Shown: in pieces, positions 1 through 7,885 of the stretch
Numbering within the stretch: position 1 is the stretch's first letter
How the letters are laid out: the number at the start of each line of letters is the position of its first letter
NCBI GenBank assembly: GCA_946892665.1
Contig: CAMPOT010000001.1
Coordinates: forward strand, 62,001-126,000
Reading direction: 5' to 3'
DNA length: 64,000 bases
From: Chryseobacterium sp. Marseille-Q5410
GTDB lineage: Bacteria; Bacteroidota; Bacteroidia; Flavobacteriales; Weeksellaceae
Made by a program: the position numbers and the translations under genes
The notes under the pieces: generated by a model
Told to the model about the DNA's origin: nothing
The model's input: the letters and a program-made list of their open reading frames with translations, nothing else
Database searches by the model: none

Positions 1-306
1 TTGGACGAACCTGTCGCCGTTCGGGGCGTGCACGAAAGCAACCGGATTTCCCAAGTTGATTCCGGAAAAGTGAAACGGGCATCAACAAGAGTTTTGCTTT
101 GGAATCACCTGAAAAACTGGGCTCAGAATGAACCGGAAATACCTAAGGAACAATTGTTGCACATCAAAAGAATTCACAGAAGTTTCGAAATTGCAAATGC
201 ACCATTGCCTAAAAAATGGATGATGATTATAAAATTTCTTTTTAAAGATTTCAGGAGTATCCGAAGTGGTTTGTATAATATCAATTTCAGGAAAGAACTG
301 TTCTGA
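1..306 (+). CDS. Glycosyltransferase family 2, C-terminal fragment (cut by window edge)
   Basis: This is the last ~100 residues of a protein that starts before the window. The frame is open from base 1, and the TTG there is probably an internal Leu codon. The stretch RGVHESNRIS resembles the region near the end of GT-A family 2 glycosyltransferases, where an HxxNRIS-type motif follows the catalytic domain. The tail is basic and aromatic (FLFKDFRSIRSG), as in membrane-associated sugar transferases. It would transfer a sugar from a nucleotide donor during surface-polysaccharide assembly, which fits the neighbouring transferases. It converges on the methyltransferase with only a 3-base gap. The family call is moderate because the donor site is not visible. 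Confidence 0.6.
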   Translation: MDEPVAVRGVHESNRISQVDSGKVKRASTRVLLWNHLKNWAQNEPEIPKEQLLHIKRIHRSFEIANAPLPKKWMMIIKFLFKDFRSIRSGLYNINFRKELF

Positions 307-309
307 GTT

Positions 310-1173
310 CTAGTTTTTCACAAACACTCCAACATATTTCCCTTCAAAATCCACCACCGTCGGCTCAATCCCATTCTTCTCACAGAAATCCTGAAAGGCA
401 GAGTTGTCATTGATGTCGTCGCTGATGAATACACCGCCTTTCCTTAATCGCGGATAAAGCTGACTGTAAGCCCACATCATGCCGTCATAGGCTTTATCGG
501 AATCATAATGCACCACATCAATTTCCTGTATCTCACCCATGATCCTCGGTAAAGACTCTCGATCGGCATGACGGAAGAGTTTCCAGCTTTTCTTCAATTT
601 TTCCGGAACAACATAACCAACATACTCATCTCCATTTTGTCCTAAATACGGCATATCTGAACTGTAAAGAGTTCCTCCTCTTTTTTCCAAAGACAGCAGA
701 GCAGCCATTGAAGACCAACCGTAAGCTACACCGGTTTCCACTACAGATTTCGCTTCAGTAAATTCGCAGGCTTCGTAAATCAGTTCAAGCGCACCGGCGC
801 CACCCATTTTTATGGGGCAAGATTTTTCTTTTTGCTGTGCGGTTTTTAATTCTTGCGGAAACAGTTTTGAGAATGGTTTCATCTCTACCCCGAACAGTTT
901 CAAAATTGCTTCCTGCTGTGGAATTGCGCGTGAAGAAGCCCATGCTAAGGTTTTTTCCTTTCCTTTGAAAGCAACATTTCTGTTGAAAATATTTTTGATA
1001 ATCTTTCTTCCTAATTCAGGATAAAGGTCCGGTCTTTTTAAATACGCGATAAATGTTCGGGAAACTCTAGCTAATTCGCTCACTATGGTGTTTTTATACG
1101 ACAAAAATAGCAATTTTAATCCGTTATTTTTAAAGTATATTTGCAAAAAAGATACAGGTTCCATTTCTATCAA
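310..1173 (-). CDS. Class I SAM-dependent methyltransferase (Methyltransf_24-like)
   Basis: The 287-residue protein has a Rossmann-type SAM site. Motif I reads VVETGVAYGWSS (residues 144-155) and is followed by an acidic strand end SSD (171-173). Downstream VVHYDSDKAYDG and GGVFISDDI match the D-rich motifs of the family that methylates small hydroxylated acceptors such as sugars. About 120 residues precede the SAM domain and are unrecognised. The gene sits alone on the minus strand within the polysaccharide cluster, so a sugar O-methylation role is inferred. Translation could start at Met1 or Met4; no clear -7 box decides between them. Confidence 0.75.
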   Translation of the reverse strand: MIEMEPVSFLQIYFKNNGLKLLFLSYKNTIVSELARVSRTFIAYLKRPDLYPELGRKIIKNIFNRNVAFKGKEKTLAWASSRAIPQQEAILKLFGVEMKPFSKLFPQELKTAQQKEKSCPIKMGGAGALELIYEACEFTEAKSVVETGVAYGWSSMAALLSLEKRGGTLYSSDMPYLGQNGDEYVGYVVPEKLKKSWKLFRHADRESLPRIMGEIQEIDVVHYDSDKAYDGMMWAYSQLYPRLRKGGVFISDDINDNSAFQDFCEKNGIEPTVVDFEGKYVGVFVKN

Positions 1174-1222
1174 ATTTTGTAAAGATTATGATAGGTTTTG
1201 GTTCTTTGGAATCGCGTGATAA

Positions 1223-1230
1223 TATTTTTG
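1223..1230 (+). promoter_or_regulatory. Bacteroidota-type promoter for the glycosyltransferase run
   Basis: TATTTTTG matches the TAnnTTTG -7 consensus. A TTTG at 1197-1200 lies 22 bases upstream, close to normal spacing. It would drive the overlapping plus-strand genes from 1275 to about 6065. Confidence 0.4.
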
Positions 1231-1274
1231 CCCGTTTTGTCCGTTGCTGACATCTAATTATCAGATATTATAAA

Positions 1275-2123
1275 ATGAAAGTCTCCATCCTCATTGCTAA
1301 TTATAACAACGGAAAATTTTTCCGAGATTGCTATGAATCTGTCATTGCGCAAACATACACCAATTGGGAGGCTGTAATTCTGGACGATGGTTCCACAGAT
1401 GATTCAGTAGAAATAATAAAAGCTGTTATCTCAGGCGATCAACGCTTCCGCATTTACCAACACCCGCAAAATGAAGGCGTAGGCGTGATAAAGGCAAAAC
1501 TTATCGAACTTGCCGAAGGCGAGATTTGCTGTTTCGTGGATCCAGATGATGCGATTACACCTACCGCCATACAGAAACATGTGGATAAGTTGATGGCTGA
1601 TAAGAATGTAGTACTCACCCATTCTCGGTTAATGAAATGCGACCATAACCTAAAACCACTCTCTGCATTTAAATCCGCCATGCAGGTTCCAAACGGCGAT
1701 CTTACATTTTTTAACTGTCCGGTGCAGATTGCGCCACTAGTTTGTTTTAGGAAACAGGTTTACCTTACAACGGACAAAATAAATCCAAGATTCAGGATTG
1801 CCGAGGACCAGGATCTTTACTTTAAAATGTACGAAAAAGGCCGAGTAAAATTTGTAGATTCAACAGATTATCTTTACCGTGGCCATGCTGGTGGAATTTC
1901 CCAAAACGACAATAAACAAAAGTCCTACGCATATTTTGCCGAGTGTATTTATGAGGCTATGAAACGACGCAAACGGAAAAGCATTAACGGTAAACCGATC
2001 CCGGAATCCTTTCCCGGACCTGATTATATTTTTCAAATCTTGGATTATCAAAATGGATTAAAGTTTAGGATCAAGAAAAAAATACGAATTTTAGCGCAAC
2101 AGTTAGGTCTCTATGGAATTTAA
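1275..2123 (+). CDS. Glycosyltransferase family 2
   Basis: The N-terminus is a typical GT-A fold: KVSILIANYNN, then ILDDGSTDDS (residues 36-44, nucleotide binding) and the metal-binding DxD as DPDD (89-92). The 282-residue length fits a single catalytic domain without a transmembrane anchor, so it probably acts at the inner face of the membrane on a lipid-linked sugar chain. Its 3' end overlaps the next gene by 11 bases, so the two are probably translationally coupled. The sugar donor and acceptor cannot be read from the sequence. Confidence 0.88.
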   Translation: MKVSILIANYNNGKFFRDCYESVIAQTYTNWEAVILDDGSTDDSVEIIKAVISGDQRFRIYQHPQNEGVGVIKAKLIELAEGEICCFVDPDDAITPTAIQKHVDKLMADKNVVLTHSRLMKCDHNLKPLSAFKSAMQVPNGDLTFFNCPVQIAPLVCFRKQVYLTTDKINPRFRIAEDQDLYFKMYEKGRVKFVDSTDYLYRGHAGGISQNDNKQKSYAYFAECIYEAMKRRKRKSINGKPIPESFPGPDYIFQILDYQNGLKFRIKKKIRILAQQLGLYGI

Positions 2124-3162
2124 GACTAAAAGCATCATACCTGCGCTCACCGGATTAAGGGCGGTTGCTGCTTGGATGATTTTCGGCCTTCATTTTTTCC
2201 CGATGCAAAATCCGGCCATACCGGAATTTCTGAAAAAAATAGTATCGCAATGGCATATTGGGGTAGATATTTTCTTCGTGCTGAGTGGATTTCTCATTAC
2301 CTATAGGTATTTCGGCAAAAAAGTTAATATCAAACAGTATATGGTGAATCGTTTTGCCAGAATTTACCCTATGTATTTTCTAATCACCGTTGGAGTTTTT
2401 ATCAATTTCTTCATTGTAAACCGCTATTGGGATACAGAAAAAACAATTGAAGCCGTCCTGAGTTTTACGATGACCAAAGCCCTCTTTGATAAGTACTTCC
2501 TCACTGCAGGAATTTCTCAGGGCTGGACACTTACGCTGGAAGAAATGTTTTACTTTACAGCACCTTTATATTTTGTTTTGATCGCCCGAAAGAAAATTTG
2601 GCTGCTAATTCTGCCTGTGGCAATCTTTCTTTTCGGTACTTTCCTGAAGAACGCCACCGCAACGCCTGAAAACACATGGGGATTCATGCAGGAGAACATT
2701 TCGGTTTATATTTTTGAGTTTTTTGCGGGAATTTTCCTGGCAATAATCCTCCGGAACAAAAATCTACCAACATACAGGTTTCCTATATTCACCTCTATCG
2801 GCATACTGTTTCTAATTTTTTTTCCTCTCATATTCTCGGTGTCTTTTGGAACCAATGATTTTAGAATGGCTGCGGAGCGCATCGCATTGTCGGGTCTCGG
2901 AATAGGCCCATTGCTGTTTGGTTTAATTACTGAAAAAAGTCTTCTAAGCAGATTTTTCTCAAACAGAATAATGGTTCTTTTAGGAAAAAGTTCTTATGTC
3001 TTTTATCTTATTCACAAAGGCTTTATTCCTGTGCTCATTTATGACTATATTGCGGAAAATGTCGCGGTCATCTTCATCCTCATCACCGGTTTATCGATAC
3101 TGATGTTTAAATATATCGAGGAGCCATTAAATCTCTGGATCAGAAAAAAATATGCGAAATAA
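2113..3162 (+). CDS. Acyltransferase family 3 (OafA/YrhL-like O-acyltransferase)
   Basis: This 349-residue integral membrane protein has about ten hydrophobic segments. It opens with PALTGLRAVAA and the conserved membrane histidine (H27, in GLHFF), followed by GVDIFFVLSGFLI (50-62) and NRFARIYPMY, all characteristic of acyltransferase-3 proteins that move acyl groups (often acetyl) onto extracytoplasmic sugars. It has no C-terminal SGNH domain, so it is the short form. It overlaps the genes on both sides by 11 bases, placing it firmly in the polysaccharide operon. The acyl group and target sugar are unknown. Confidence 0.88.
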   Translation: MEFKTKSIIPALTGLRAVAAWMIFGLHFFPMQNPAIPEFLKKIVSQWHIGVDIFFVLSGFLITYRYFGKKVNIKQYMVNRFARIYPMYFLITVGVFINFFIVNRYWDTEKTIEAVLSFTMTKALFDKYFLTAGISQGWTLTLEEMFYFTAPLYFVLIARKKIWLLILPVAIFLFGTFLKNATATPENTWGFMQENISVYIFEFFAGIFLAIILRNKNLPTYRFPIFTSIGILFLIFFPLIFSVSFGTNDFRMAAERIALSGLGIGPLLFGLITEKSLLSRFFSNRIMVLLGKSSYVFYLIHKGFIPVLIYDYIAENVAVIFILITGLSILMFKYIEEPLNLWIRKKYAK

Positions 3163-4324
3163 AAATTCCATTTCACCGAAAATCAAGATCCTCTTTCGCC
3201 ACCGATCCATGGAAATGGGTGGTGTGGAAAAAGTGATGCTCAGCCTGCTCAATAATCTGGACAAGGAAAAATTTGACATGACTGTTTTATTGAGCTTAAA
3301 CCAAGGAGAATTGCGAAATGAATTTCCTCATCATGTCCGTAAAATTTATTTGACAGAAGGAAAAGAAGATTTTTCGCAAAATTATCTTCTTCAAAAATTT
3401 CAACTTTTCAAAAGAACAAGAAAGCTTGAAAAATTTAGAAAAAGCCCGGAAATCATTGATAAAGAAATTTTGAAAGAAAATTACGATATCGAAATCGCCA
3501 TGACTTATAATGATTTTGAGTCGGTTTTACAATCCACCAATAAAAATTCCAAAAAAATCGGGTGGTTCCACTCTGAGATTGATTTGCCAAAACTTCAGCC
3601 ACTCGTTCCCAAAATTCTCAGACATTTTCCTCAGTTCGATCACATGGTGTACTGCTCAGAAAAAATCATGCAAATTATGCACCGCACTTATCCCAACCTC
3701 CAATATCCGCCGGAAAGCGTGATAATCAACGCAGTTCCTGTCGACGAAATAAGGAAAAAGAGTGAAGAAAAAATTCCCGATTTTAAAAACAAACCGGTTT
3801 TTGTTTCCGTGGGCAGACTTCACACCAGAAAAGGCTACCATAAACTGATGGACGCGCATCACAAGCTTTTAAAAGAAGGCTTCGGACATTCGGTGGTAAT
3901 TATTGGCGACGGAGAAGAACTTCCCAACCTCTTGGCTCAGCAAAAAAAGTTTGGCGTTGAAGAAACTTTTATTCTCGCCGGCAACAAAATGAATCCGTAC
4001 CCTTACATTAGAAATGCAGACTTCTTCATTTTGCCTTCCGAATCTGAAGCTTGGCCTCTGGTAATTTCGGAAGCACTTATTTTGGAAAAACCTATTATAG
4101 CAACAAGGGTTGGCGATGTTGATTTTATGATTGAGGACGGCAAAACCGGCCATCTGATCCGTTACGAAACCTCAGAAATTTATGAGGCGATGAAAAAATT
4201 CCTAACCGACAAAACTTTCGTTCAAAATATCAAAGAAAACCTGATTTATATCGATAATCAATTCGATAATCAAAAAATATTTGATGCTGTTGAAGAAATC
4301 ATCATTAATTTAGCAAAAAAATAA
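3152..4324 (+). CDS. Glycosyltransferase family 4 (GT-B fold)
   Basis: The 390-residue protein has a GT-B layout. The N-terminal acceptor domain carries the loop MGGVEKVML (residues 22-30). The C-terminal donor domain begins at PVFVSVGRLHTRKGY and contains the GT4 retaining signature E-x7-E as EAWPLVISE. It is a paralog of the protein encoded at 4890-6065: both share the GG[VA]EKV loop, the FVSVG strand, IIGDG and NPYPY. Two bases separate its stop from the next start. Nothing in the sequence fixes the sugar. Confidence 0.88.
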   Translation: MRNKNSISPKIKILFRHRSMEMGGVEKVMLSLLNNLDKEKFDMTVLLSLNQGELRNEFPHHVRKIYLTEGKEDFSQNYLLQKFQLFKRTRKLEKFRKSPEIIDKEILKENYDIEIAMTYNDFESVLQSTNKNSKKIGWFHSEIDLPKLQPLVPKILRHFPQFDHMVYCSEKIMQIMHRTYPNLQYPPESVIINAVPVDEIRKKSEEKIPDFKNKPVFVSVGRLHTRKGYHKLMDAHHKLLKEGFGHSVVIIGDGEELPNLLAQQKKFGVEETFILAGNKMNPYPYIRNADFFILPSESEAWPLVISEALILEKPIIATRVGDVDFMIEDGKTGHLIRYETSEIYEAMKKFLTDKTFVQNIKENLIYIDNQFDNQKIFDAVEEIIINLAKK

Positions 4325-4326
4325 CA

Positions 4327-4887
4327 ATGATTCTTCTCTATAGAATACTTCTAAAAATTCTAGATATTTACCAAAATATGGTGAAAACTGCTACCATTGA
4401 AGTCGCAAAAAGCAAAGGCATGAAAGTGGGCGAAAATTTATATATTCAAGGAGTTCCCAACTTCGGTTCCGAGCCATTTCTTATCGAAATTGGCAATCAT
4501 GTGACGATTGCAGAAGACGTTTCATTTATCAATCATGGTGGCGATGCAAGAGTAACAAAAAAAATTGAAAAATTTAAAGATGGTAGAAACTTTGGGCGTA
4601 TAAAAATTGGAAATAATACTTTCGTCGGGAAAGGAACGATTTTAATGCCTGGAATTTCCATTGGTGACAATTGTATTGTTGGTTCTTTAAGCGTGGTAAG
4701 TTCTTCAATTCCAGACAATTCCGTTTACGCAGGGACACCAGCAAAATTTATTTGTACCATCGACGAATATGGCGAAAAATTGTTGATAAACAACACAGAA
4801 TACCCTCTCGAACTGGAAAAAAACCGCAAAGATTTGGAGCTTCATCTTATCAAAAATCTTCCACATACTTACAAACCGGTAAAATAA
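4327..4887 (+). CDS. Hexapeptide-repeat acyltransferase (left-handed beta-helix)
   Basis: The 186-residue protein shows repeated hexapeptide turns of the [LIV]-G-x4 type: VGENLYIQG, IEIGNHVTIAEDV, RIKIGNNTFVGKGTI, ISIGDNCIVGSLSVV. It ends in the SIPDNSVYAGTPAKFI segment typical of the maa/nodL/wbb acetyltransferase group. Such enzymes are trimers that acetylate sugars from acetyl-CoA in the cytoplasm. It lies between two GT4 genes with gaps of 2 bases on either side, so it most likely modifies the same glycan. The exact substrate is open. Confidence 0.85.
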   Translation: MILLYRILLKILDIYQNMVKTATIEVAKSKGMKVGENLYIQGVPNFGSEPFLIEIGNHVTIAEDVSFINHGGDARVTKKIEKFKDGRNFGRIKIGNNTFVGKGTILMPGISIGDNCIVGSLSVVSSSIPDNSVYAGTPAKFICTIDEYGEKLLINNTEYPLELEKNRKDLELHLIKNLPHTYKPVK

Positions 4888-4889
4888 CT

Positions 4890-6065
4890 TTGAAAAAAAA
4901 GAAAATTCTTATCCGAATCGGTTCTCTGCGTCATGGTGGCGCGGAAAAAGTTTTGGTGACTTTTCTTAAAAATCTTTCACAGGACAAATACGAAATTGAT
5001 TTGTTACTGAATCTTTACAGTGGAAAATACCTAAAAGATGTTCCGAGTTGGATTAATATTTTGTACTTGAACAAAGGCGAGATGATTACTACAAACAGAA
5101 TTCAGGACATCCCGGAGAAAGCGTATCGCGTTGTTTATCAAAGTCTTTTGAAGAGGTTTCCACAACTTTTATATTCTAAAATTTTAAAAAATAAAAAGTA
5201 CGATATTGAGTTTGCAGCAATTCACGGAATGCGCGATGAGATTCTGAGTTCGCCCATCAAATCATCCAAAAAACTAATGTGGATTCATAACGATTTAACG
5301 AAAACGGAGTTCCACAATTATACAGATGCAGAGTTTCGTAAATTTTTCGGTTTTGATAAAATTATGGTGATTTCAGAGAAAATTCAGCAAGATTTCGAGA
5401 GATTAGCCCAAAATGAAGGCGAAAAAACCAAAATTGTAAGAATTTACAATCCTGTGGATACAGAGGAGATTTTGAGGAAGAGTCAAGAATCAAGAGCCGA
5501 GAACCAAGAACGCTTCGATTCCGCTCAGCGTGACAACCAACAACCAACTTTCGTTTCGGTAGGAACAGTTTTTCCGCAAAAAGGTTTCGACAGACTGTTG
5601 AAAGTTCACAAAAAGTTGTTGGATGAAGGTTTCAAACATAATGTTCAAATCATCGGTGATGGTTATGATTTTGAAAATATCAATAATTTAAGAAAAGAAC
5701 TCAATGTTGAAGATACTGTAGAAATGGTTGGCTTCACCGATAACCCTTATCCATATTTCAAAAATGCAGATTTCTATGTTTTAAGTTCGCGATACGAAGG
5801 TTTTCCTACGGTTTTGTTTGAAGCGATCACTTTAAAGAAAAATATTATCGCAACCGATGTTTCCGGAGTTTCAGAAATGCTCGAAAACGGAAAACTGGGA
5901 TTAATTGTAGAAAATTCTGAAGAAGGAATTTATGAAGGAATGAAAAAGGCCCTTCAAAATCCTGAAGGTTTTAATCTTTATCAAGAAAATTTGACTTCTT
6001 ATAAAATGCCTTTCAATCTGGAAAATTCCGTGAATTCAATCATGAAAATTATTGACGAATTGTAA
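4890..6065 (+). CDS. Glycosyltransferase family 4 with an in-frame dispersed repeat
   Basis: The likely start is the TTG at 4890, two bases after the previous stop. It gives 391 residues beginning KKKKILIRIGSLRHGG, the expected first strand of a GT-B fold; no ATG lies in a suitable place. The loop HGGAEKV and the E-x7-E signature EGFPTVLFE support GT4. Compared with its paralog at 3152-4324, it carries about ten extra residues between the two domains. These are encoded by a repeat (5483-5534) read as QESRAENQERFDSAQRD. The rest of the protein is intact, so the insertion appears tolerated in the interdomain linker. Confidence 0.85.
   Translation: MKKKKILIRIGSLRHGGAEKVLVTFLKNLSQDKYEIDLLLNLYSGKYLKDVPSWINILYLNKGEMITTNRIQDIPEKAYRVVYQSLLKRFPQLLYSKILKNKKYDIEFAAIHGMRDEILSSPIKSSKKLMWIHNDLTKTEFHNYTDAEFRKFFGFDKIMVISEKIQQDFERLAQNEGEKTKIVRIYNPVDTEEILRKSQESRAENQERFDSAQRDNQQPTFVSVGTVFPQKGFDRLLKVHKKLLDEGFKHNVQIIGDGYDFENINNLRKELNVEDTVEMVGFTDNPYPYFKNADFYVLSSRYEGFPTVLFEAITLKKNIIATDVSGVSEMLENGKLGLIVENSEEGIYEGMKKALQNPEGFNLYQENLTSYKMPFNLENSVNSIMKIIDEL
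5483..5534 (+). repeat. Short dispersed repeat inside a glycosyltransferase gene
   Basis: The segment holds a near-tandem word (TCAAGAATCAAGAGCC, then GAGAACCAAGAA) followed by CGCTTCGATTCCGCTCAGC. The first part recurs inverted at 6071-6101, with about two mismatches over 27 bases. The second part resembles a 'TTCGA(C/T)TCCGCTCAG' word often dispersed in bacterial genomes. It is read in frame within the coding sequence without stops. Confidence 0.65.
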
Positions 6066-6070
6066 TTTCT

Positions 6071-6101
6071 TTCTTGATTCTTGGCTCTTGATTCTTGTGT
6101 C
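6071..6101 (-). repeat. Inverted copy of the dispersed repeat in the intergenic spacer
   Basis: TTCTTGATTCTTGGCTC followed by TTGATTCTTGTGTC is the reverse complement of most of 5483-5510. It begins a few bases after the glycosyltransferase stop. Internally it is two copies of TTGATTCTTG separated by GCTC. Confidence 0.6.
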
Positions 6102-6109
6102 TTTATTAG

Positions 6110-6117
6110 TATCTTTG
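6110..6117 (+). promoter_or_regulatory. -7 box, five bases before the start codon
   Basis: TATCTTTG fits TAnnTTTG and ends 5 bases before the ATG at 6123. The transcript would be leaderless or nearly so. No convincing -33 element is seen. Confidence 0.45.
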
Positions 6118-6122
6118 TTTTA

Positions 6123-6677
6123 ATGATTAATTACTCCATCATTCAAAAAGATTTTTACAGAGAAAGCGGAAAGTATCTTTCCACAAGCGAAATTTGGGGA
6201 AAGTGCATTAATCCGAATCTGCATTACGTTTATCTTCTCCGAAAATGTCAGCAACATCCAAAAAAATCTGTGAAAGGAATGTTTTGGAGAATGATTTTAA
6301 GACATCATCAAATAAAATACGGCTTCCAAATTTATCCTGAAACGCAAATTGGGGAAGGTTTTTACCTTGGACATTGGGGAACTGTGGTTGTAAATCCCAA
6401 AACCAAAATCGGAAAAAACTGCAATATTGCTCAAGGTGTAACGATTGCACAAGCCAACCGCGGAAAAAATGAAGGCGTTCCCGAAATTGGAGATGAAGTT
6501 TGGATTGGTCCAAATGCAGTGGTTGTCGGAAACATCAAAATCGGAAACAATGTTCTGATTGCTCCGAATGCTTACGTTAACTTCGATGTTCCTGCAAATT
6601 CCGTCGTGATTGGAAATCCCGCACAAATTTCTCCGAAAGAAAACGCAACCGAAGGTTATATCAACAATAAAATTTAA
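6123..6677 (+). CDS. Serine acetyltransferase-like hexapeptide acetyltransferase
   Basis: The ATG at 6123 is chosen because the longer frame would translate the upstream repeat. The 184-residue protein has a short helical N-terminus (1-65) and then a left-handed beta-helix. It includes YLGHWGTVVVNP, with a histidine (H84) in the place of the CysE catalytic His, and IGKNCNIAQGVTIAQ, EIGDEVWIGPNAVVVG, IKIGNNVLIAPNAYV and SVVIGNPAQI. This matches the short serine O-acetyltransferase-like proteins found in polysaccharide clusters. It may acetylate serine or a sugar; the context favours a sugar. Confidence 0.8.
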   Translation: MINYSIIQKDFYRESGKYLSTSEIWGKCINPNLHYVYLLRKCQQHPKKSVKGMFWRMILRHHQIKYGFQIYPETQIGEGFYLGHWGTVVVNPKTKIGKNCNIAQGVTIAQANRGKNEGVPEIGDEVWIGPNAVVVGNIKIGNNVLIAPNAYVNFDVPANSVVIGNPAQISPKENATEGYINNKI

Positions 6678-6711
6678 TTGCTCATTATAAATTGCTTATA
6701 ACTCATAAAAC
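6678..6711. repeat. Degenerate word-repeat spacer
   Basis: The spacer consists of related A/T words: TTGCTCATTATAA, then ATTGCTTATAACTCAT. It resembles the low-complexity spacers at 9561-9664 and 24950-24980. No promoter box is evident before the carbonic anhydrase ATG. Confidence 0.35.
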
Positions 6712-7392
6712 ATGGTAAATTCTTACGAAAAAATTTTTCAGAACAACGAAAACTGGATTAAAGAAAAACTGGGACAAGATGCCGATTTTTTCAAAAAATT
6801 GGCAGCCGGACAAAATCCGGAATATCTTTACATCGGTTGTTCGGATTCGCGTGCAACTGCTGAAGAATTGATGGGAATGAAACCCGGCGAAGTTTTCGTA
6901 CACCGAAATATTGCCAATATTGTGAATACATTGGATATGAATTCTACGGCTGTTATACAGTACGCTGTGGAACATTTGAAGGTTAAACACATTATTGTTT
7001 GTGGACATTACGGATGTGGTGGTGTAAAAGCGGCGATGACTCCGCAGGATTTGGGACTTTTGAATCCTTGGTTAAGATTAATTCGCGATGTTTACAGAAT
7101 TCATCAGGCTGAACTGGATGCAATCGAAGACGAAAACGCGCGTTATAAAAGACTTATCGAGTTGAATGTTCAGGAACAATGCATTAATGTGATTAAAATG
7201 GCTGCTGTGCAGGAACGGTATATTTTGGATGATTATCCAATTGTACACGGTTGGGTTTTCGATTTGGAAACCGGTAAATTGATTGATTTGAATATCGATT
7301 TTGAAGAAATCCTGAAAAACATCCAAAAGGTGTACGACCTTACCAATTCTGAATGGGTGATGAGCAGAACCAACAACAGAAATTTTCAATAA
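6712..7392 (+). CDS. can: Beta-carbonic anhydrase
   Basis: The 226-residue protein interconverts CO2 and bicarbonate in the cytoplasm. The zinc site is clear: C43 and D45 in CSDSR, with R47 completing the Asp-Arg dyad, then H99 and C102 in HYGCGG. Length and spacing match the E. coli Can type. It starts a cassette with a small secreted protein, a SulP transporter, a second carbonic anhydrase of a different subtype and a DUF2490 protein. An A/T hairpin overlaps its stop codon, so it may be transcribed separately from the genes that follow. Confidence 0.95.
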   Translation: MVNSYEKIFQNNENWIKEKLGQDADFFKKLAAGQNPEYLYIGCSDSRATAEELMGMKPGEVFVHRNIANIVNTLDMNSTAVIQYAVEHLKVKHIIVCGHYGCGGVKAAMTPQDLGLLNPWLRLIRDVYRIHQAELDAIEDENARYKRLIELNVQEQCINVIKMAAVQERYILDDYPIVHGWVFDLETGKLIDLNIDFEEILKNIQKVYDLTNSEWVMSRTNNRNFQ

Positions 7393-7444
7393 TTATAGAT
7401 TTTCAATATTAAATTTTGTTAAAATTTAGATAAAATCTATAATT
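7391..7444 (+). terminator. Long A/T inverted repeat after the carbonic anhydrase
   Basis: The arms AATTATAGATTTT (7391-7403) and AAAATCTATAATT (7432-7444) are a perfect 13-base inverted repeat. Inside lies a second hairpin, AAATTTT/AAAATTT (7411-7417, 7421-7427). A T-rich tract follows. It could act as a terminator despite having almost no G or C, or as a cruciform-forming site. Confidence 0.5.
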
Positions 7445-7470
7445 ATATTTGTTTTTTAAAACTTCTTTTT

Positions 7471-7478
7471 TATATTTG
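7471..7478 (+). promoter_or_regulatory. Promoter of the small secreted protein
   Basis: TATATTTG is a perfect -7 box, with TTTG at 7448-7451 placed 19 bases upstream, the best-formed promoter in this cassette. Transcription from here excludes a start codon upstream and supports the TTG at 7500. Confidence 0.6.
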
Positions 7479-7499
7479 TTCCCTCAAAAAACAATTTTT

Positions 7500-7799
7500 T
7501 TGAAGAAATTTTGGAACATATTGGTTTTGTTGATCTTCGTCAACTTTATGGCTTTACCAAGTATTGCTACAGTTTTCGATTTTGAAATTCCACAGACTAA
7601 TGTTGTACTTTCTGAAGAAGAAACACACTCTTCACCAGCTTCAATTATTTACGAAAAAGCAATTCCGAAGACGATGAACGTCCACGATTTCATCAAATTT
7701 TTTGAAACTCATTCCAATAAAAAGGCGTTCGTTTTAACTGACGATTCCAGTCATATTTCGCCTTATCTTCTGATATTTTCTCCGCCTCCAGAAGCTTAA
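7500..7799 (+). CDS. Small secreted protein of unknown function in the carbonic anhydrase/SulP cassette
   Basis: I do not recognise a family. The TTG at 7500 is preferred because the promoter at 7471-7478 lies just before it. It gives 99 residues starting with Lys-Lys and a hydrophobic stretch ILVLLIFVNFMALPSIA, a good signal peptide with cleavage after SIA. The mature part (~75 residues) is acidic with an SEEETHS stretch, contains MNVHDFIKFFE, and ends in IFSPPPEA. It has no cysteines or membrane segment, so a periplasmic location is likely. Its position between a carbonic anhydrase and SulP suggests, but does not prove, a link to bicarbonate uptake. Confidence 0.6.
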   Translation: MKKFWNILVLLIFVNFMALPSIATVFDFEIPQTNVVLSEEETHSSPASIIYEKAIPKTMNVHDFIKFFETHSNKKAFVLTDDSSHISPYLLIFSPPPEA

Positions 7800-7885
7800 C
7801 TCTTAAATTTAAGCAGGGATAATGATGTCTTTTTCAAACCGAAGAAGCCAATATCTCAACTTGTTTATCACTGAAAATTCAACTT

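Noticed and set aside
4671-4889. Upstream extension of the GT4 frame into the hexapeptide acyltransferase gene
   Set aside because: The extension would lie wholly inside the acyltransferase in another frame and gives no glycosyltransferase-like sequence before the TTG at 4890.
6081-6122. Upstream extension of the serine acetyltransferase-like frame
   Set aside because: It would translate the dispersed repeat and lies before the -7 box at 6110-6117.
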